The notes beneath the pieces are model-generated. The model was given only the letters and a program-made list of their open reading frames with translations, did no database searches and was not told the DNA's origin. The translations under genes and the position numbers were made by a program. Shown piece after piece: positions 62,331-64,000 of a DNA stretch of 64,000 nt (positions within the stretch are counted from its first letter, which is position 1; each line of letters begins with the position of its first letter). The DNA is from Streptomyces sp. NBC_01549 (lineage in GTDB: Bacteria > Actinomycetota > Actinomycetes > Streptomycetales > Streptomycetaceae): positions 248,001-312,000 of the forward strand of contig NZ_JAPEPW010000004.1 of the NCBI RefSeq assembly GCF_026339955.1, read 5' to 3'.

Positions 62331-62545
62331 TCGATCGACTTCGATGTTGATCTTCGGGAGCTCCAGGGCCAGACGGCGTCGTCAACTTGGCTGAGATCTG
62401 GGATGATCTTGGGGTTGTGATCGCGGGGAGGGCAGTCTTGGACGCGGGGTCGCCGTCGTATAAGGGGTTCCGGTACCCGGCGGCACGGGCGGCGCAGCCA
62501 GCACGCCGGGGTCGGGGCGGGCGGGCGATGGCCCGCCCGTTGCGC
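62331..62545. other. Gap between SDR stub and terminator
   Basis: No gene seen. Together with the hairpins at 62546-62620 and the spacer to 62749 it makes a non-coding interval of about 420 bases. Confidence 0.4.
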
Positions 62546-62581
62546 GGAGGGCCGGGCGAGGCTCACCTCGCCCGGCCCTCC
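62546..62581. terminator. Perfect 16-bp hairpin terminator
   Basis: GGAGGGCCGGGCGAGG, loop CTCA, exact complement. It lies about 170 bases downstream of the condensation-domain gene stop (minus strand). Confidence 0.85.
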
Positions 62582-62598
62582 CCGGGATTGCGGTCCTC

Positions 62599-62620
62599 CT
62601 GCGACGGCATGCCGTCGCAG
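62599..62620. repeat. Perfect 22-bp palindrome
   Basis: CTGCGACGGCA followed at once by its complement. A second strong hairpin next to the terminator, possibly a back-up terminator or protein site. Confidence 0.6.
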
Positions 62621-62749
62621 GCGCTGTCCGCCACCCGGTCGGCCGACTGGGCCGGTTCCGCACGGGTGTGGTCCTCATGTGCACGGACCGTACCGGCACC
62701 GCACCCGCGGATCCGAGTGGCTGCGGTCCGGGTCGCGGAGGCCGATGGT

Positions 62750-64000
62750 TCAGTTCATGGCGGCCCCCGTGCGCGCACCCGCGTCCTCAGACTCGGCGCG
62801 GGACCGCAAGGCGGAGATCGGCGGGTCTTCGCAGGCGACGACGAGAACTGTTTCGTAGCATTCGAGGAGGGTGTCGATCTCCCTGTCGTTGTGGAGAGAG
62901 GTGTCGTACTCCGCCCAGACGTCGCAGGCACCGTCGGCTGCGTCCTGGGCTCGGACGGTCAGGCCGAATTTCGCGGTGTCGAAGACCGGTAACTCGGTGA
63001 TCTCGCAGCTGTCGAGTGCCAATGTGCCTACCGTGCTCGGCGGGTGATGAGCAAAGATCACCGGCATCACAGGGCCGACCTCCGCACCGGCCGGAGCGTC
63101 CCAGTCGGAGGCGATGTCCGGGAACGACAGTTCCCGGTGCGCGTACACGGCGGCGGTAGCCTCGGCCACGCGACGCATCAACTCGGAGAAGCGCGGATCG
63201 CCGCTGAGGTCCACCGGCAGGACGGACATGGTGACGAAGAAGCCCAGCAGGCGCTCCACGGCGACATGGTCGCGATTGGCCACCGCGAGTCCGAGCAGGA
63301 GACGATCCTGACGGTTCCGGCAGGTCAACGCGACAGCGCAAGCCGCGGCCAGCAGAGTGAATGCCGTATGACCCGACGAGTTGGCAAGAGCGCGGATCGC
63401 GGACACCACACCGGGGGCCAGGTTTACAGCCCGACGTCTCCCGGATCCCGGTGCAGGGGTGGAACCGCTGCCCCAGGGTCGTGGGTAGTCCGCCAGGGCG
63501 CCGCGCCACCAGCGCCGCACCTCGGCGCGGCGCTCGGGGGTCACACGGCCCGCATGCCACGCGGCCCAGTCGACGTACTGGATCGCCAACTCCGGGAGGG
63601 CCGCGGCCCCACCCAGCACCTCGGCCCGGTACAGCGCGGAGAGATCGTCGAACAGCACCTGCATGGACCAGCCGTCGGCGGCCAGCAGATGCACACAGAA
63701 CGAGATCTCGTGGTGGTCTGGACCGAGCGGCTGTACGGAGATACTCAACAGCGGCCCATGCGCCAGGTCGAAGGTCACCCAGGGCTGCCGTTCCAAGACC
63801 ACGTGCAGCACCTGGTGTGCCTCTGACCTGATGACCTGTCGGTCTTCGGAGGGGTAGACGGTCCGCAGTGGCTCGTGCCGCAGGACGAGCGCCTCCGCAG
63901 CCCGCCCGAGCGCCTCCACGTCCAACGGGCCCCGGACCTCGAAGATCCGGCGTGTGCTCTGCCGACGCCTGGTGGGATCGGCGTCGTGCAGGGCGCGGAC
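62750..64000 (-). CDS. Condensation-domain protein (NRPS-like), runs off window
   Basis: The frame is open to the window edge and ends at 62750, giving 416 visible codons. Features are RRIFEVRGPLDVEALGRAAE, LVLRHEPLRTVYP, then CVHLLAADGWSMQVLFDDLS where HHxxxDG is expected, YVDWAAWHAGR, and VANRDHVAVERLLGFFVTMS (N.R....E...G.F.N motif). The usual second His of HHxxxDG is Leu, so the standard condensation His is missing. The C-terminus ends after about 400 residues with no A or T domain. It may be a stand-alone or terminal condensation-like domain from a biosynthetic cluster beyond the window. Confidence 0.85.
   Translation of the reverse strand, partial: VRALHDADPTRRRQSTRRIFEVRGPLDVEALGRAAEALVLRHEPLRTVYPSEDRQVIRSEAHQVLHVVLERQPWVTFDLAHGPLLSISVQPLGPDHHEISFCVHLLAADGWSMQVLFDDLSALYRAEVLGGAAALPELAIQYVDWAAWHAGRVTPERRAEVRRWWRGALADYPRPWGSGSTPAPGSGRRRAVNLAPGVVSAIRALANSSGHTAFTLLAAACAVALTCRNRQDRLLLGLAVANRDHVAVERLLGFFVTMSVLPVDLSGDPRFSELMRRVAEATAAVYAHRELSFPDIASDWDAPAGAEVGPVMPVIFAHHPPSTVGTLALDSCEITELPVFDTAKFGLTVRAQDAADGACDVWAEYDTSLHNDREIDTLLECYETVLVVACEDPPISALRSRAESEDAGARTGAAMN

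Overview
The window reads as a high-GC actinomycete, almost certainly Streptomyces. Evidence is the strong G/C preference at third codon positions, frequent GTG/TTG starts, a LAL-type LuxR regulator, a SARP-like regulator, and many Streptomyces-type IS families. The density of insertion sequences and half-deleted genes fits an accessory region, such as a chromosome arm or large plasmid. No rRNA, tRNA, CRISPR array, origin or phage module was found.

Layout. (1) 1-8.4 kb is an IS-rich border: a transposase tail, small hypothetical genes, a RelE/ParE-like protein, integrase relics, an intact IS1380-family element (4292-5963), an SDR stub and an ECF sigma factor. (2) 8.4-16.2 kb holds a LAL regulator, an SDR with an AraC regulator, an ABM-domain protein and an HSL-type esterase. 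(3) 16.2-23.6 kb is a minus-strand operon: HpaB-like flavin monooxygenase, bicupin, MalT/SARP hybrid regulator, flavin reductase and a 3-hydroxyisobutyrate-dehydrogenase-like enzyme. (4) 24-32.1 kb is a decaying stretch. It mixes pseudogenes (patatin, TetR, an E1/E2 deletion scar, a VOC protein) with intact genes: a carboxymuconolactone-decarboxylase-like protein, an NrtS-like membrane protein, a BBE-type FAD oxidase, an M24 peptidase-like protein and an XRE-cupin regulator. (5) 32.1-42.9 kb is catabolic: FMN adenylyltransferase-like protein, SDR, enoyl-CoA hydratase, succinate-semialdehyde-type ALDH, GntR regulator, VOC protein, and a fused E1 plus E2 of a 2-oxoacid dehydrogenase whose E3 gene is cut to a stub. 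(6) 43.4-57.4 kb is a peroxidase island: an 827-bp near-perfect direct duplication carrying an unknown 209-aa gene, an MFS exporter with a TetR regulator, then DyP peroxidase, DUF4331, TPR protein, zinc alcohol dehydrogenase and GTP cyclohydrolase II. (7) 57.4-64 kb holds a MITE-like element, an IS1380 relic, intact IS5 and IS701 elements with target duplications, a nitroreductase, a broken thiolase/SDR pair and a condensation-domain protein running off the window.

How the genes may work together (inference). Regions 3-5 look like degradation of an aromatic or heterocyclic compound: reduced-flavin hydroxylation, ring handling by cupin/VOC/CMD-type proteins, then semialdehyde, CoA and 2-oxoacid steps. 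Flavin supply recurs (flavin reductase, FMN adenylyltransferase, GTP cyclohydrolase II). Three regulatory codes can be read directly. TTGGAT(C/A)CAA-like boxes flank the GntR-linked ALDH and VOC/E1 promoters. Palindromes around TTCAGTATTACTGAA flank the XRE-cupin gene. A 45-bp TGAGACA...TGTCTCA dyad stands before both copies of the 209-aa gene and before the TetR gene. An array of 10-bp repeats lies directly upstream of the SARP-like gene. Remnants of a second E1/E2, a second VOC gene and a second dehydrogenase tail suggest that a sister copy of the catabolic set is being lost.
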